The notes under the pieces were generated by a model, which was given only the letters and a program-made list of their open reading frames with translations, was not told the DNA's origin and searched no databases. Shown here piece by piece: positions 1 to 7,298 of a stretch of 64,000 nt of DNA. Within the stretch, counting starts at the first letter, position 1; every line of letters starts with the position of its first letter. Made by a program: the position numbers and the translations under genes. Source of the DNA: Clostridiales bacterium (GTDB lineage Bacteria; Bacillota; Clostridia; Oscillospirales; Oscillospiraceae); assembly GCA_004553495.1 (NCBI GenBank), contig SFLE01000010.1:1-64000 (forward strand). Reading direction: 5' to 3'.

Positions 1-22
1 CCTGAAGGCCCACCAATTTTAT

Positions 23-98
23 AGGGGAATAGCTCAGCTGGTAGAGCGGCGGTCTCCAAAACCGTAGGCCGAGGGTTCGAAGCCTTCTTCCCCTGCCA
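23..98 (+). tRNA. trnW: tRNA-Trp (anticodon CCA)
   Basis: A full cloverleaf can be drawn. The acceptor stem AGGGGAA (23-29) pairs with TTCCCCT (88-94), followed by G95 and an encoded CCA (96-98). The D arm begins AGCTCAGCTGG, the anticodon stem GCGGT/ACCGT encloses the loop CTCCAAA with anticodon CCA at 56-58, and the T arm is GAGGG-TTCGAAG-CCTTC. Anticodon CCA reads UGG, so this is tryptophan. The gene is 76 nt with a 3' terminator directly attached. Confidence 0.97.
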
Positions 99-143
99 AG
101 AAGCCTGAAAGCATTTGCTTTCAGGCTTCTTGGCGCTTTTTTT
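96..143 (+). terminator. Intrinsic terminator of tRNA-Trp
   Basis: A 17-bp perfect stem is formed by 96-112 and 117-133 with a 4-nt loop, followed after GCGC by a run of seven T (137-143). The 5' arm of the hairpin includes the CCA end of the tRNA, so termination and 3' maturation share sequence. Confidence 0.9.
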
Positions 144-221
144 ATACCTTCGGCAAATTGCTTGAGCAGCTTTGCGGAGGAAGTAAATTTATATATTTTT
201 TATTCATAAACGTGCTACACA

Positions 222-250
222 TTGACAACTGGTGCGTCATGGAGTATACT
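222..250 (+). promoter_or_regulatory. Sigma-70 promoter of the ubiquitin-like operon
   Basis: TTGACA (222-227), a 17-bp spacer and TATACT (245-250) make a near-consensus vegetative promoter about 58 nt upstream of the XRE gene. I see no comparable promoter between the ten following genes, so this is the likely sole promoter of the 308-10044 operon. The HTH protein encoded first is the obvious candidate repressor, but I found no clear palindromic operator here. Confidence 0.75.
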
Positions 251-307
251 TATGAGCACAATCCGACAGGACACGACTGTTTTATCCGCAATTCGAGGTG
301 ATATTGG

Positions 308-868
308 ATGATGCAGAATTCAAAATGGAAGCTTACAGATGAAGAGAAGCAGATGCTTATCGCTGCGATAACGCCGGAGCTTATACCGTTGCGCTCAAAG
401 GCAGGGATTTCGCAGGGCGAGCTTGCAAATCTTATCGGTGTTTCGCGCCAGACCTATGGCGCAATAGAGCGCGGCGACCGCGAAATGACTTGGAATACAT
501 ATCTCTCGCTCGTGCTTTTTTATGACTACAATCAGAAGACGCACCAGATGCTCAGGGCGATCGGCGCGTTTCCGCGTGAGATCGTTGTGCGCTTTAACGA
601 CGGCGAGTCCGAAGTGATCGACCTTGGTCTTATGCTTGGCGACGGAATGAAAAACATAATCGGCAGGCTTGACGAGCAGGCGCTGCGCTCTATCAGGACA
701 ATGATACTGATAGAGTATGCCCGCTGCACGAACACGCCGGGAGATGTGATCATTAAATCCTTTGACGGCGTTGGTTTTTCCGGTTTGCCAAACAAAACCG
801 AGGATGTCAAGGCGGCAAAGGCGCTGAGGGCTATCAAGGAGCGTGCGAGCAAGAATGACCGACCGTGA
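308..868 (+). CDS. XRE-family HTH transcriptional regulator
   Basis: The 186-residue protein carries an N-terminal helix-turn-helix of the XRE/Cro type at about residues 26-80 (segment LRSKAGISQGELANLIGVSR followed by a recognition helix ending in ERGDR). The C-terminal half is not a recognised domain. The start is preceded by GAGGTGAT at 295-302. A second ATG at 311 is equally possible. It is the first gene after a near-consensus promoter and overlaps the next gene, an ImmA-type peptidase, by 14 nt. XRE regulators paired with ImmA/IrrE peptidases are a known switch in mobile elements and stress regulons, where the peptidase cleaves the repressor. By inference it controls the whole ubiquitin-like operon that follows. 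The function as repressor is not shown by the sequence itself. Confidence 0.85.
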   Translation: MMQNSKWKLTDEEKQMLIAAITPELIPLRSKAGISQGELANLIGVSRQTYGAIERGDREMTWNTYLSLVLFYDYNQKTHQMLRAIGAFPREIVVRFNDGESEVIDLGLMLGDGMKNIIGRLDEQALRSIRTMILIEYARCTNTPGDVIIKSFDGVGFSGLPNKTEDVKAAKALRAIKERASKNDRP

Positions 869-1532
869 AGTTAGGAAGAAGGTCAGGCAGTTTCGAAAGA
901 AATCCGGCATCGCGCATAAGCCGAGCAGCGCTGAGCTGAAGCGCGCGGTCGAGCGAATGGGTTATACGGTCATCGAGTTTAACAACATTTATAACGACGA
1001 TGCCGTTGCCGCGCTTATTGAGGCGCTTCACATTCCTGACAGAGTGCTCAATGCCCGCGGCTTTACCTATGCCGACGCTGCACGGCGGCTCGTTTTTATA
1101 AACGAGGATCTGTCCGACGACGAAAAAGCGATGGTGCTCGCGCATGAGATGGGACACATTTTCCTGCGCCACATGACCACGGCGCCGATAATCGGCAACG
1201 ATGTCTCCGAGGAGTACGAGGCGAACGAGTTTGCACATTACCTCCTGAACTCAGGCGCATGGGCGGGACTTACCGCATTCGTGCGCCGCAACAAAAAGCG
1301 AGTGATCGCGGCGGTCGCGGCAATTTTGATAGTTGCTGCCGGTATAACTGCCTACTGTGTTATAAGCAGCGAGAGCCAGTACTACGGCGAGTATTACATC
1401 ACGCCCGAGGGCAGCCGCTATCATGAGGGCGACTGCGCCTATATAAAGGATAAGAGCACTGCACGGCGGATGACCGTTGAGGAATACGAAAGCGGCGACT
1501 ATACCCCGTGCCAGAGATGCATACCGAAATAG
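855..1532 (+). CDS. ImmA/IrrE-family metallopeptidase with membrane anchor
   Basis: Zinc peptidase of 225 residues when started at the ATG at 855. I prefer this start over a GTG at 843 because AAGGAG (836-841) is well spaced from 855 and touches 843. The active site H97-E-M-G-H101 is intact, and E122 in the EYEANEFA helix is the probable third zinc ligand. A hydrophobic segment at about 149-170 (VIAAVAAILIVAAGITAY) is unusual for ImmA and would tether it to the membrane. It is followed by a small C-terminal domain starting YYGEYYITPEGSRYH with three Cys, resembling the short YH-x3-C domains often found at the ends of secreted clostridial proteins. The catalytic part would face the cytoplasm, where the XRE partner is. 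Inference: an anti-repressor that is activated at the membrane. Confidence 0.85.
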   Translation: MTDREVRKKVRQFRKKSGIAHKPSSAELKRAVERMGYTVIEFNNIYNDDAVAALIEALHIPDRVLNARGFTYADAARRLVFINEDLSDDEKAMVLAHEMGHIFLRHMTTAPIIGNDVSEEYEANEFAHYLLNSGAWAGLTAFVRRNKKRVIAAVAAILIVAAGITAYCVISSESQYYGEYYITPEGSRYHEGDCAYIKDKSTARRMTVEEYESGDYTPCQRCIPK

Positions 1533-1590
1533 AGAGCGGTATTAAAAAGAGAAATAGAAAATTAAATAAAAAATAAAAAAGGAGAAGAGC

Positions 1591-2727
1591 ATGGAAAACA
1601 AAATTGAAGATCAGACCTCCGTGCAGTCGGATCGGGAGCTTGAGCCTGAAACGGAGCAGTTTGACGCGGAGCCTGAAACGGAGCAATTTGACGCGGAGCC
1701 TGAAACGGAGCAATTTGACGCGGAGCCTGAAACGGAGCAGTTTGACGCGGAGCCTGAAACGGAGCAGTTTGACGCGGAGCCTGAAACGGAGCAATTTGAC
1801 GCGGAGCCTGAGACCCAGCAGTTCGGCGAGGAAGCCGAGACCAAAATAGTGGATCAGGAGCCCGAGACCGAGGTAAGACCTCAGACGCAGGAAAGCTGCC
1901 CGAGCTGCGGCGCACCCATGGCGGCGGATCAGGCGTTCTGCACAAGCTGCGGCGCGGCAAAGGCAGCGCCCGCGAAAAAGGTTTGCTCCAAATGCGGTGC
2001 AGAGCTTGCCGAGGGACAGGATTTTTGCCCGAAGTGCGGTCAGAAGGCGGGACTTGAGATCGACGCCGGTGTTGCCGACGCGATAAGCCAGTTTAACAGC
2101 GGCGTGAGCGCGGCAAACGAGGCGAAGAAAAAGCAGCCGCAGAAGATAATAATTGCGGTGATTGCCGCCATTGTCGTTATAGCCGCGGCAGTTTTTGCGA
2201 TACCCAAGCTGTTCCCCTCGGTCGAGTCGCTGTGCGAGCAGGGCAGATATGTCGAGGCGTATGAGAAAGCTGACGGCGACGAAGCAAAGCTCGCGGTCAA
2301 GATTGAAAGCGTTGCAGCGCAGTCAATAACGGACCTTACCGCGAGAATGGCTGAAGAAGTAAAGGCGTACACTTTCGACATAAAGGATGTGTATTACAAC
2401 GAGGATATGGGCACGAGCGAGATGTTTTATATCATGGGCATATATGCGGAGGTGTTTGTAGACGGAGATTCTATCGGTAGTGGGCGTCTGGTTTTTGGAT
2501 GGATGAATAACGAGTGGCAGTTCGTGGGCGTTGTATTCGACTCAGAGCCTGATTCTTCATTATCGTACCAAGAAAAAGCCACTGCGATTATCTATGAGTC
2601 GGCAGCCGAAAACGGCACAGCGCTCAGCAACGAAGGTGTTGCCAGAGTTAATACGGTTATCACAAACGGCGTGACCATCGATCCGGTCGCAATTCCGATT
2701 TCGGCAAATGTAACAGAAGGAGATTAA
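1591..2727 (+). CDS. Zinc-ribbon membrane protein with acidic 9-residue repeats
   Basis: The 378-residue protein has four parts. Residues 18-71 are six identical copies of EPETEQFDA, followed by three degenerate copies (72-98). Two tandem zinc ribbons follow (C103-P-S-C106 and its partner CTSC, then CSKC and CPKC). A transmembrane helix lies at about residues 184-206. The final 170 residues look extracytoplasmic and are not recognised, although the region after the helix with SVESLCEQGRYVEAYEKA resembles the small extracellular domains of clostridial zinc-ribbon proteins. The RBS AAGGAGAAG is ideal. It sits two nt before the ubiquitin-like gene, so it belongs to the same operon. Each repeat has one Thr in an acidic context, which could make the N-terminus a multivalent phosphothreonine ligand for the FHA domain encoded three genes downstream; that is inference only. 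Confidence 0.85.
   Translation: MENKIEDQTSVQSDRELEPETEQFDAEPETEQFDAEPETEQFDAEPETEQFDAEPETEQFDAEPETEQFDAEPETQQFGEEAETKIVDQEPETEVRPQTQESCPSCGAPMAADQAFCTSCGAAKAAPAKKVCSKCGAELAEGQDFCPKCGQKAGLEIDAGVADAISQFNSGVSAANEAKKKQPQKIIIAVIAAIVVIAAAVFAIPKLFPSVESLCEQGRYVEAYEKADGDEAKLAVKIESVAAQSITDLTARMAEEVKAYTFDIKDVYYNEDMGTSEMFYIMGIYAEVFVDGDSIGSGRLVFGWMNNEWQFVGVVFDSEPDSSLSYQEKATAIIYESAAENGTALSNEGVARVNTVITNGVTIDPVAIPISANVTEGD
1642..1803 (+). repeat. Six 27-bp in-frame tandem repeats
   Basis: Six consecutive 27-bp units encode EPETEQFDA. Copies differ only at a CAG/CAA codon, which indicates recent expansion or contraction by slippage or recombination. Degenerate copies continue to about 1884. The reading frame is kept, so copy number can vary without breaking the gene. 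Confidence 0.97.
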
Positions 2728-2729
2728 AC

Positions 2730-3500
2730 ATGGGAAAAGTTAATGTTGTTATAGTTGATGCTACCGGCAATAAGGAGCAGAAGGTCGGTCTGCCCGACGA
2801 TATAAAATGCGGCATCATAATGGTAAAGCTCGTTGAAAAGATAAAGCTCCCGTCCGTCGGACCGGACGGCAACCCCATAAGCTATAAGTTTATCCACAAG
2901 GTCACCGGCCGACAGCTTCTCGAGTCGCAGACTCTGGCAGAGGCGGGCATAAAGGACGGCGATGTTCTGCGCCTCCAGCCGGAGATAACCGCCGGTGCAA
3001 AGACCTGCGCAAGCTGCGGAGCGGTAAACGAGGATACCACCGCATTCTGCGTAAAATGCGGCACAAAGCTCGACGCTGCACCCGCGCAGCCCGCGTTTGA
3101 CGCGACTGCCGTACCTCCCCAGCAGCCGGCATTCAATGGCGCCGCTGCACCTCAGCAACCGTACAACGCGGCTCCCGTGCAGGGTGCTGGATATGCAAGC
3201 ACCGTTGACAAGCTCGGAAATATCGCGGAGAAAAACTCCAAGCTTGTACCGCTCATCGGTGTTCTTTCGGGCATCGTTTCCGTCATTCTCGGAATAATCA
3301 CCATGCTAAAGGATACAGGTGTGTATGTAGCATCAAAGTCCTACGGCGGCGACGCTTACACTGGCATCCAGAACGCCGCTGCGGATACCGCATATAATGT
3401 CAAGGTACTTGCAGAGGCAGTAAATTTCGGCATCGGCTCGCTGCTTATAGTGCTCGGTGTTGCGATAGTCTGCTATTTCGCGCTGAAAATGAAGAAGTAA
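2730..3500 (+). CDS. YukD/EsaB-like ubiquitin-fold protein with zinc ribbon and membrane anchor
   Basis: Residues 1-88 read as a beta-grasp ubiquitin-like domain of the YukD/EsaB type: KVNVVIVDATG as strands 1-2, a helix around GIIMVKLVEKIKL, then the ubiquitin-like TLAEAGIKDGDVLRL ending. A zinc ribbon follows (C93, C96, C107, C110), then a Pro/Gln/Ala-rich linker and two hydrophobic helices (about 171-193 and 232-252). The protein ends in ALKMKK, so there is no exposed Gly-Gly. The domain would have to be released by proteolysis, or act while tethered, to serve as a modifier. The gene lies between the repeat/zinc-ribbon gene and the E1 gene (one nt apart). The fold assignment is from pattern recognition; YukD family members elsewhere act with type VII secretion, but I see no WXG100 or EssC gene here. 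Confidence 0.8.
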   Translation: MGKVNVVIVDATGNKEQKVGLPDDIKCGIIMVKLVEKIKLPSVGPDGNPISYKFIHKVTGRQLLESQTLAEAGIKDGDVLRLQPEITAGAKTCASCGAVNEDTTAFCVKCGTKLDAAPAQPAFDATAVPPQQPAFNGAAAPQQPYNAAPVQGAGYASTVDKLGNIAEKNSKLVPLIGVLSGIVSVILGIITMLKDTGVYVASKSYGGDAYTGIQNAAADTAYNVKVLAEAVNFGIGSLLIVLGVAIVCYFALKMKK

Positions 3501-3501
3501 A

Positions 3502-4686
3502 ATGAGTGAAACGATAGAGTTCGGCAGCGCCGATTTTGAAGAAGACCGCTACAGCCGTCTGCGGCTTATACCGTGGTGGGATCAGGACAGGCTTAAAAAC
3601 GCAACTGTCATGGTCGTCGGCGCGGGAGCTATAGGCAACGAGCTTATAAAAAATCTCGCGCTGCTGGGTATAGGAAAAGTCCTTATCTATGATATGGACA
3701 GGATAGAGAACACGAACCTCACCCGCTCGGTGCTTTACCGCCGCAGCGATGTCGGATGCTATAAGGCTGAGGTCGCGGCGGAGCGGGCGATGGAAATGAA
3801 CCCCGATGTCAGCGCAAAGGCGTTTATAGCCAATATTATCGACGATGTCGGGCTCGGCGTTTTCCGCAGGATGGATGTAGTTCTGGGCGGGCTTGATAAC
3901 CGCGAGGCGCGCCTTGCGATAAACCAGGCGTGCTATAAGGTGAACAAGCCGTGGATCGACGGCGCTATCGAGGCGCTCAGCGGCTTTGCGCGCGTGTTCG
4001 TGCCCGGTCACGGCGCGTGCTATGAGTGCACCATGACCGAGACCGACTGGATGCTCATTAACAAGCGCAAGTCGTGCGCACTGCTCACGCATGAGCAGAT
4101 GGAGCAGGGCAAGATACCCACAACGCCTACATCGTCGTCGGTGATAGCGGGAATACAGGTGCAGGAGATGCTCAAGCTCCTGCACTCGGACCGCGGTCTG
4201 CCCACGCTCACGGGCAAGGGCTATGTGTTCAACGGGCTCACGCACGATTCATATGTCGTCGAGTATCAAGAAAAGCCCGACTGCATGAGCCACGAGACCT
4301 ACGAGCCCATCATCGAAAAGCCGTGGTCGGTAAAGACGATGACGCTGGGCGAGCTGCTCGGAAATATCCGCGCGGAGCTCGGCGAAAAGGCTGTCGTTGA
4401 CTTCGACCGCGATATTGCGACGACTGCGTCGTGCGCCTGCGGAGAGCATATGGAGCTGTTTAAGCCCGTGCACAAGCTCAGAGGTGATATGCTTGTTTGC
4501 CCCAAGTGCGGCGCTATGATGCAGTTTGACACCATGCACACCGTACGCGGCGATGAGCCTTATCTCAATAAGACCTTAGCCGAGCTCGGCATACCGCCAC
4601 TGCATATAGTCTGCGGCAGGGTCGGCATGGACGCAAAGTATTATGAATTTACCGCTGACGAGGAAGAAGTGTTCAGCGCACTGTAA
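3502..4686 (+). CDS. ThiF/E1-like ubiquitin-activating enzyme
   Basis: The 394-residue protein has the Rossmann ATP-binding loop GAGAIG (40-45), the acidic D64/D66 end of strand 2, then N72, R75 and K88, and D132 in GGLDNREAR, all in the places expected for E1/MoeB/ThiF adenylating enzymes. C173-x-x-C176 and C261-x-x-H264 probably bind the structural zinc. C192 in KRKSCALL lies where ThiF has its catalytic cysteine. An extra C-terminal part (about 275-394) carries another possible zinc site (C311, C313, C333, C336) and a stretch KTLAELGIPPLHIVCG that looks like a small beta-grasp end, conceivably an analogue of the E2-recruiting ubiquitin-fold domain of eukaryotic E1s. Expected reaction: ATP-dependent adenylation of a ubiquitin-like C-terminus and thioester formation, then transfer to the adjacent E2. 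Confidence 0.88.
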   Translation: MSETIEFGSADFEEDRYSRLRLIPWWDQDRLKNATVMVVGAGAIGNELIKNLALLGIGKVLIYDMDRIENTNLTRSVLYRRSDVGCYKAEVAAERAMEMNPDVSAKAFIANIIDDVGLGVFRRMDVVLGGLDNREARLAINQACYKVNKPWIDGAIEALSGFARVFVPGHGACYECTMTETDWMLINKRKSCALLTHEQMEQGKIPTTPTSSSVIAGIQVQEMLKLLHSDRGLPTLTGKGYVFNGLTHDSYVVEYQEKPDCMSHETYEPIIEKPWSVKTMTLGELLGNIRAELGEKAVVDFDRDIATTASCACGEHMELFKPVHKLRGDMLVCPKCGAMMQFDTMHTVRGDEPYLNKTLAELGIPPLHIVCGRVGMDAKYYEFTADEEEVFSAL

Positions 4687-4698
4687 AGGGGAAAAGAA

Positions 4699-6390
4699 AT
4701 GGCAATGACCGCAAGAATGCGCCGCCTTGCTTCTGACTATGAGCAGGTCATGAAGGACTTCGCGGGACATAAAAACATAATCGTAACTCCGATAGGCGAG
4801 GTGCCTCCGGAGAAATACCATGTTACATATTTCGTAAACGGCATCTATCTGCTGCCGGACGGACAGATAGAAACGCTCGGCAGACATGAGGTGGAGATAA
4901 CGCTCCACGCCGAATACCCGCGCTATAAGCCGCTGTGCAGGATACTGACCCCTATATGGCACCCGAACTTCCGCGACGGGCAGATCTGCATAGGCGATAT
5001 ATGGGGAGCGGGCGAGTCGCTGAGCGATATCATCATCAACATCGGCGACATGATCCAGTACAAGTCGTGGAATTCCTACAGTCCGCTGTCGGCTGACGCG
5101 GCAAAATGGGCGATGGAGAATAAGCACCTGTTTCCGGTCGGAAATGTGGAGCTCAATATCGCCGACTATGCCTCGGCAAAGGACACAGTCGATATAGACC
5201 TTTTCGATGAGGACAACACCGTCATCCTCGGCGACGAGGAAAAGACCGTTAACCTTGACAAAGAGGATGTGACGATGCCTCTTTACGAGGAAAAGACCGC
5301 GACCGGTGACAGCGGCAACGACTTTGACATAACGCCCGAGGAGCTTGCCGGAATAGAATTTGTGCCCACCGCTCAGCGTATGCAGACAGTTTCCCACGGC
5401 GGCATGGTAAAGGGCGGCAAGGTAAACTTCAAAACCGTTTTCATGAAGGGACTGCTGTGGGCGCTAATAGGCGGCATAATCGGCTTTGCCCTTCAGGAGC
5501 TGCTGGACGATGCAACGAGCTCCGAAGCGGTCCTCGGCTGGATGGGCTACCATTCGGTGTATGATATGCTCGATATGAGCGCCGATGAGGCTTTGGCGAT
5601 AATCGGAAACGCCTTGCGCATATCCTCTGCTTTCTTCTCGGCGTTTATCGCCTGCGGGCTCGGACTGTTCATGGGCCTGGGCGAGGGCATTTTCTACGGC
5701 TCGAAGGAGAATGCGTTCAAGTATGCAGCCATCGGCGCGGCTCTCTCGCTTGCCATCGGCTTTGTAAGCGGATATCTTGCGCAGTGGATGTACTCGTCGA
5801 TGATCACCGACGATGCGTCCGACATTTCCGCGGCTCTCATCCGCGGTCTCGGCTGGGCTATAATGGGCCTCGGCGTCGGCGTTTCCATCGGCCTGATACG
5901 GCCGGAGAAAAAGCGCGTGCTGTTCTGCGCACTCGGCGGTCTCGCGGGCGGATTTGTCGGCGGGTTCCTGTTTAACTATGTAACGGAGCTCATCGTTATC
6001 GGCGAAAACGACACCGGCACGGGCGGCAGAGCGGTCGGCATTATCATTATGGCTCTGCTCATCGGTCTCGGCATCGGTCTGCTCGAGCAGTTTGCAAAGC
6101 AGGCATGGCTCAAGGTCATCCGCGGCGAGTTTGAGGGCAAGGAGTACCTCGTGTTTGCGGGAACAACGAGCATCGGCAGCAACGGCAAGAACACCATCGT
6201 TCTGTTCAAGGATAAGCTCGTCGGACCGCATCACTGCGACATCGTGCTCGAGGGCAGCAAGTATGTCCTGCTTGACAAGGGCACGCCCATGGGCACCATC
6301 GTTAACGGACAGCGCATAGTACGGCATATTCTCAGGCAGGGCGACGCCATAGCCATAGGCAACTCTGTTCTGGTGTTTAATTCTAAATAA
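4699..6390 (+). CDS. E2-like conjugating domain fused to membrane helices and FHA domain
   Basis: Residues 1-147 form a UBC/E2 domain: YPRYKPLCRIL, then the classic HPN motif (H88-P89-N90) and the catalytic Cys C97 in GQICIGD, followed by the SLSDIIINIGDMI helix and an SPLSADAAKWA ending that matches E2 helices 3-4. An acidic linker (150-246) holds several Thr-Val motifs. About six transmembrane helices occupy 248-465. Residues 470-563 are an FHA domain (SIGSNGKNT, PHHC, GTIVNG). The RBS AAAGGGGAA is well placed. An E2 built into a multi-span membrane protein and ending in a phosphothreonine reader is, as far as I know, unusual. It sits 12 nt after the E1 gene, as expected for a partner. E2 activity is inferred from intact motifs. 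Confidence 0.88.
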   Translation: MAMTARMRRLASDYEQVMKDFAGHKNIIVTPIGEVPPEKYHVTYFVNGIYLLPDGQIETLGRHEVEITLHAEYPRYKPLCRILTPIWHPNFRDGQICIGDIWGAGESLSDIIINIGDMIQYKSWNSYSPLSADAAKWAMENKHLFPVGNVELNIADYASAKDTVDIDLFDEDNTVILGDEEKTVNLDKEDVTMPLYEEKTATGDSGNDFDITPEELAGIEFVPTAQRMQTVSHGGMVKGGKVNFKTVFMKGLLWALIGGIIGFALQELLDDATSSEAVLGWMGYHSVYDMLDMSADEALAIIGNALRISSAFFSAFIACGLGLFMGLGEGIFYGSKENAFKYAAIGAALSLAIGFVSGYLAQWMYSSMITDDASDISAALIRGLGWAIMGLGVGVSIGLIRPEKKRVLFCALGGLAGGFVGGFLFNYVTELIVIGENDTGTGGRAVGIIIMALLIGLGIGLLEQFAKQAWLKVIRGEFEGKEYLVFAGTTSIGSNGKNTIVLFKDKLVGPHHCDIVLEGSKYVLLDKGTPMGTIVNGQRIVRHILRQGDAIAIGNSVLVFNSK

Positions 6391-6405
6391 TTCGGAGGCA
6401 GTATC

Positions 6406-7293
6406 GTGAGAAAGTTCTTTAAGGCATTATTTGCAGGAGGGGCAGCGCTTGCGATACTGCTTTCCTTTTCGCTCGGCGCGCTTGCAATAGGCTTTGATGC
6501 CGAAAAAGCGTATGACTCGGTGTTCGTTCTGCAATCGGGCGACACGCTCGGCAGCGGCTTTGCGTTCGGCGAAAACGCTATAATAACAAACGCCCATGTC
6601 ATCTCCGACAGCACTCGGATATATGTCACCGATCACGACGGCAATACGACCGAGGGCTATCTCGCCGCCATTGACGAGGATCTTGACCTTGCCGTTGTCG
6701 GTGTAGCCGGCGCGTCGTATACTCCGATAAAACCGGCAGATCTGTCCGAGATAGCGTCGGGCGACGATGTATACGCCATCGGCGCGCCCAACAGCATGGC
6801 GTATACGCTAACAAAGGGCGTTATATCGTCCAAGGAGCGCACGGCGGGCGATAAGGTGTATATCCAGACCGACGCCGCCATAAACCACGGCAACAGCGGC
6901 GGTCCGCTGCTGGACGACTCGGGGCGCGTTGTCGGGGTAAACTCGCTGAAAATGTCCGACAGCGAGGGCATAGGGCTTGCCATCCCCATAGACACCGTTA
7001 AAAGCTTCCTTACGGCAAACGGCATTTCACTCACCGGCGACGGCACCATAGACGGAACGCTCAATTCGCAGCAGGATACGCCGAAGCAGAGCGAAGCGCC
7101 CGCACCCTCCGAGGATAAGGCACCGGCAAGGTCAGGCGCATCGATCAGCGTTATACTCTGGTGCGCGCTTGGTGCATCGGTGCTTTTGAACATCGTTTTG
7201 ATAGTCATTCTGATGTTCAGAAAGAGAAAGAATATAAATGTCAAATACGATCCCAAGGAGCGGACGGATTTTGACATTGATATATTGGAGTAA
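6406..7293 (+). CDS. Trypsin-like (HtrA/S1C-type) serine protease, membrane anchored
   Basis: The 295-residue protein begins at a GTG with GGAGG 7 nt upstream. It has an N-terminal signal peptide or anchor (LFAGGAALAILLSFSLGALA), a chymotrypsin-fold domain with complete triad H64 (TNAHVIS), D94 (DLDLAVV) and S164 (HGNSGGP), and no PDZ domain. A Pro/Ser/Ala linker leads to a C-terminal helix (about 248-270) and a short basic then acidic tail ending DFDIDILE. The topology predicts the protease outside and the tail inside the cytoplasm. Its place inside the E1-E2-JAMM operon suggests it either processes an extracytoplasmic part of the system or signals through the membrane. The catalytic assignment is secure; the substrate is unknown. 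Confidence 0.9.
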   Translation: MRKFFKALFAGGAALAILLSFSLGALAIGFDAEKAYDSVFVLQSGDTLGSGFAFGENAIITNAHVISDSTRIYVTDHDGNTTEGYLAAIDEDLDLAVVGVAGASYTPIKPADLSEIASGDDVYAIGAPNSMAYTLTKGVISSKERTAGDKVYIQTDAAINHGNSGGPLLDDSGRVVGVNSLKMSDSEGIGLAIPIDTVKSFLTANGISLTGDGTIDGTLNSQQDTPKQSEAPAPSEDKAPARSGASISVILWCALGASVLLNIVLIVILMFRKRKNINVKYDPKERTDFDIDILE

Positions 7294-7298
7294 TAGTT

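Noticed and set aside
1642..1803. 27-bp direct repeats considered as a CRISPR-like array
   Set aside because: There are no spacers between the units; they are contiguous in-frame coding repeats.
1399..1960. Repetitive - strand frames (LLRFRLRVK and FQAPRQTAP repeats)
   Set aside because: These are shadows of the six 27-bp EPETEQFDA repeats on the + strand.
2730..3500. Idea that this is a type VII secretion (Yuk/Ess) locus because of the YukD-like domain
   Set aside because: No WXG100 substrate, EssC/YukBA ATPase or EsaA-like gene is present nearby; the partners are E1, E2 and JAMM proteins instead.
3502..4686. Idea that the E1-like protein is a plain MoeB/ThiF cofactor-biosynthesis enzyme
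   Set aside because: No molybdopterin or thiamine genes are nearby and it is in operon with an E2-like, RING-like and JAMM proteins, which cofactor pathways do not use.
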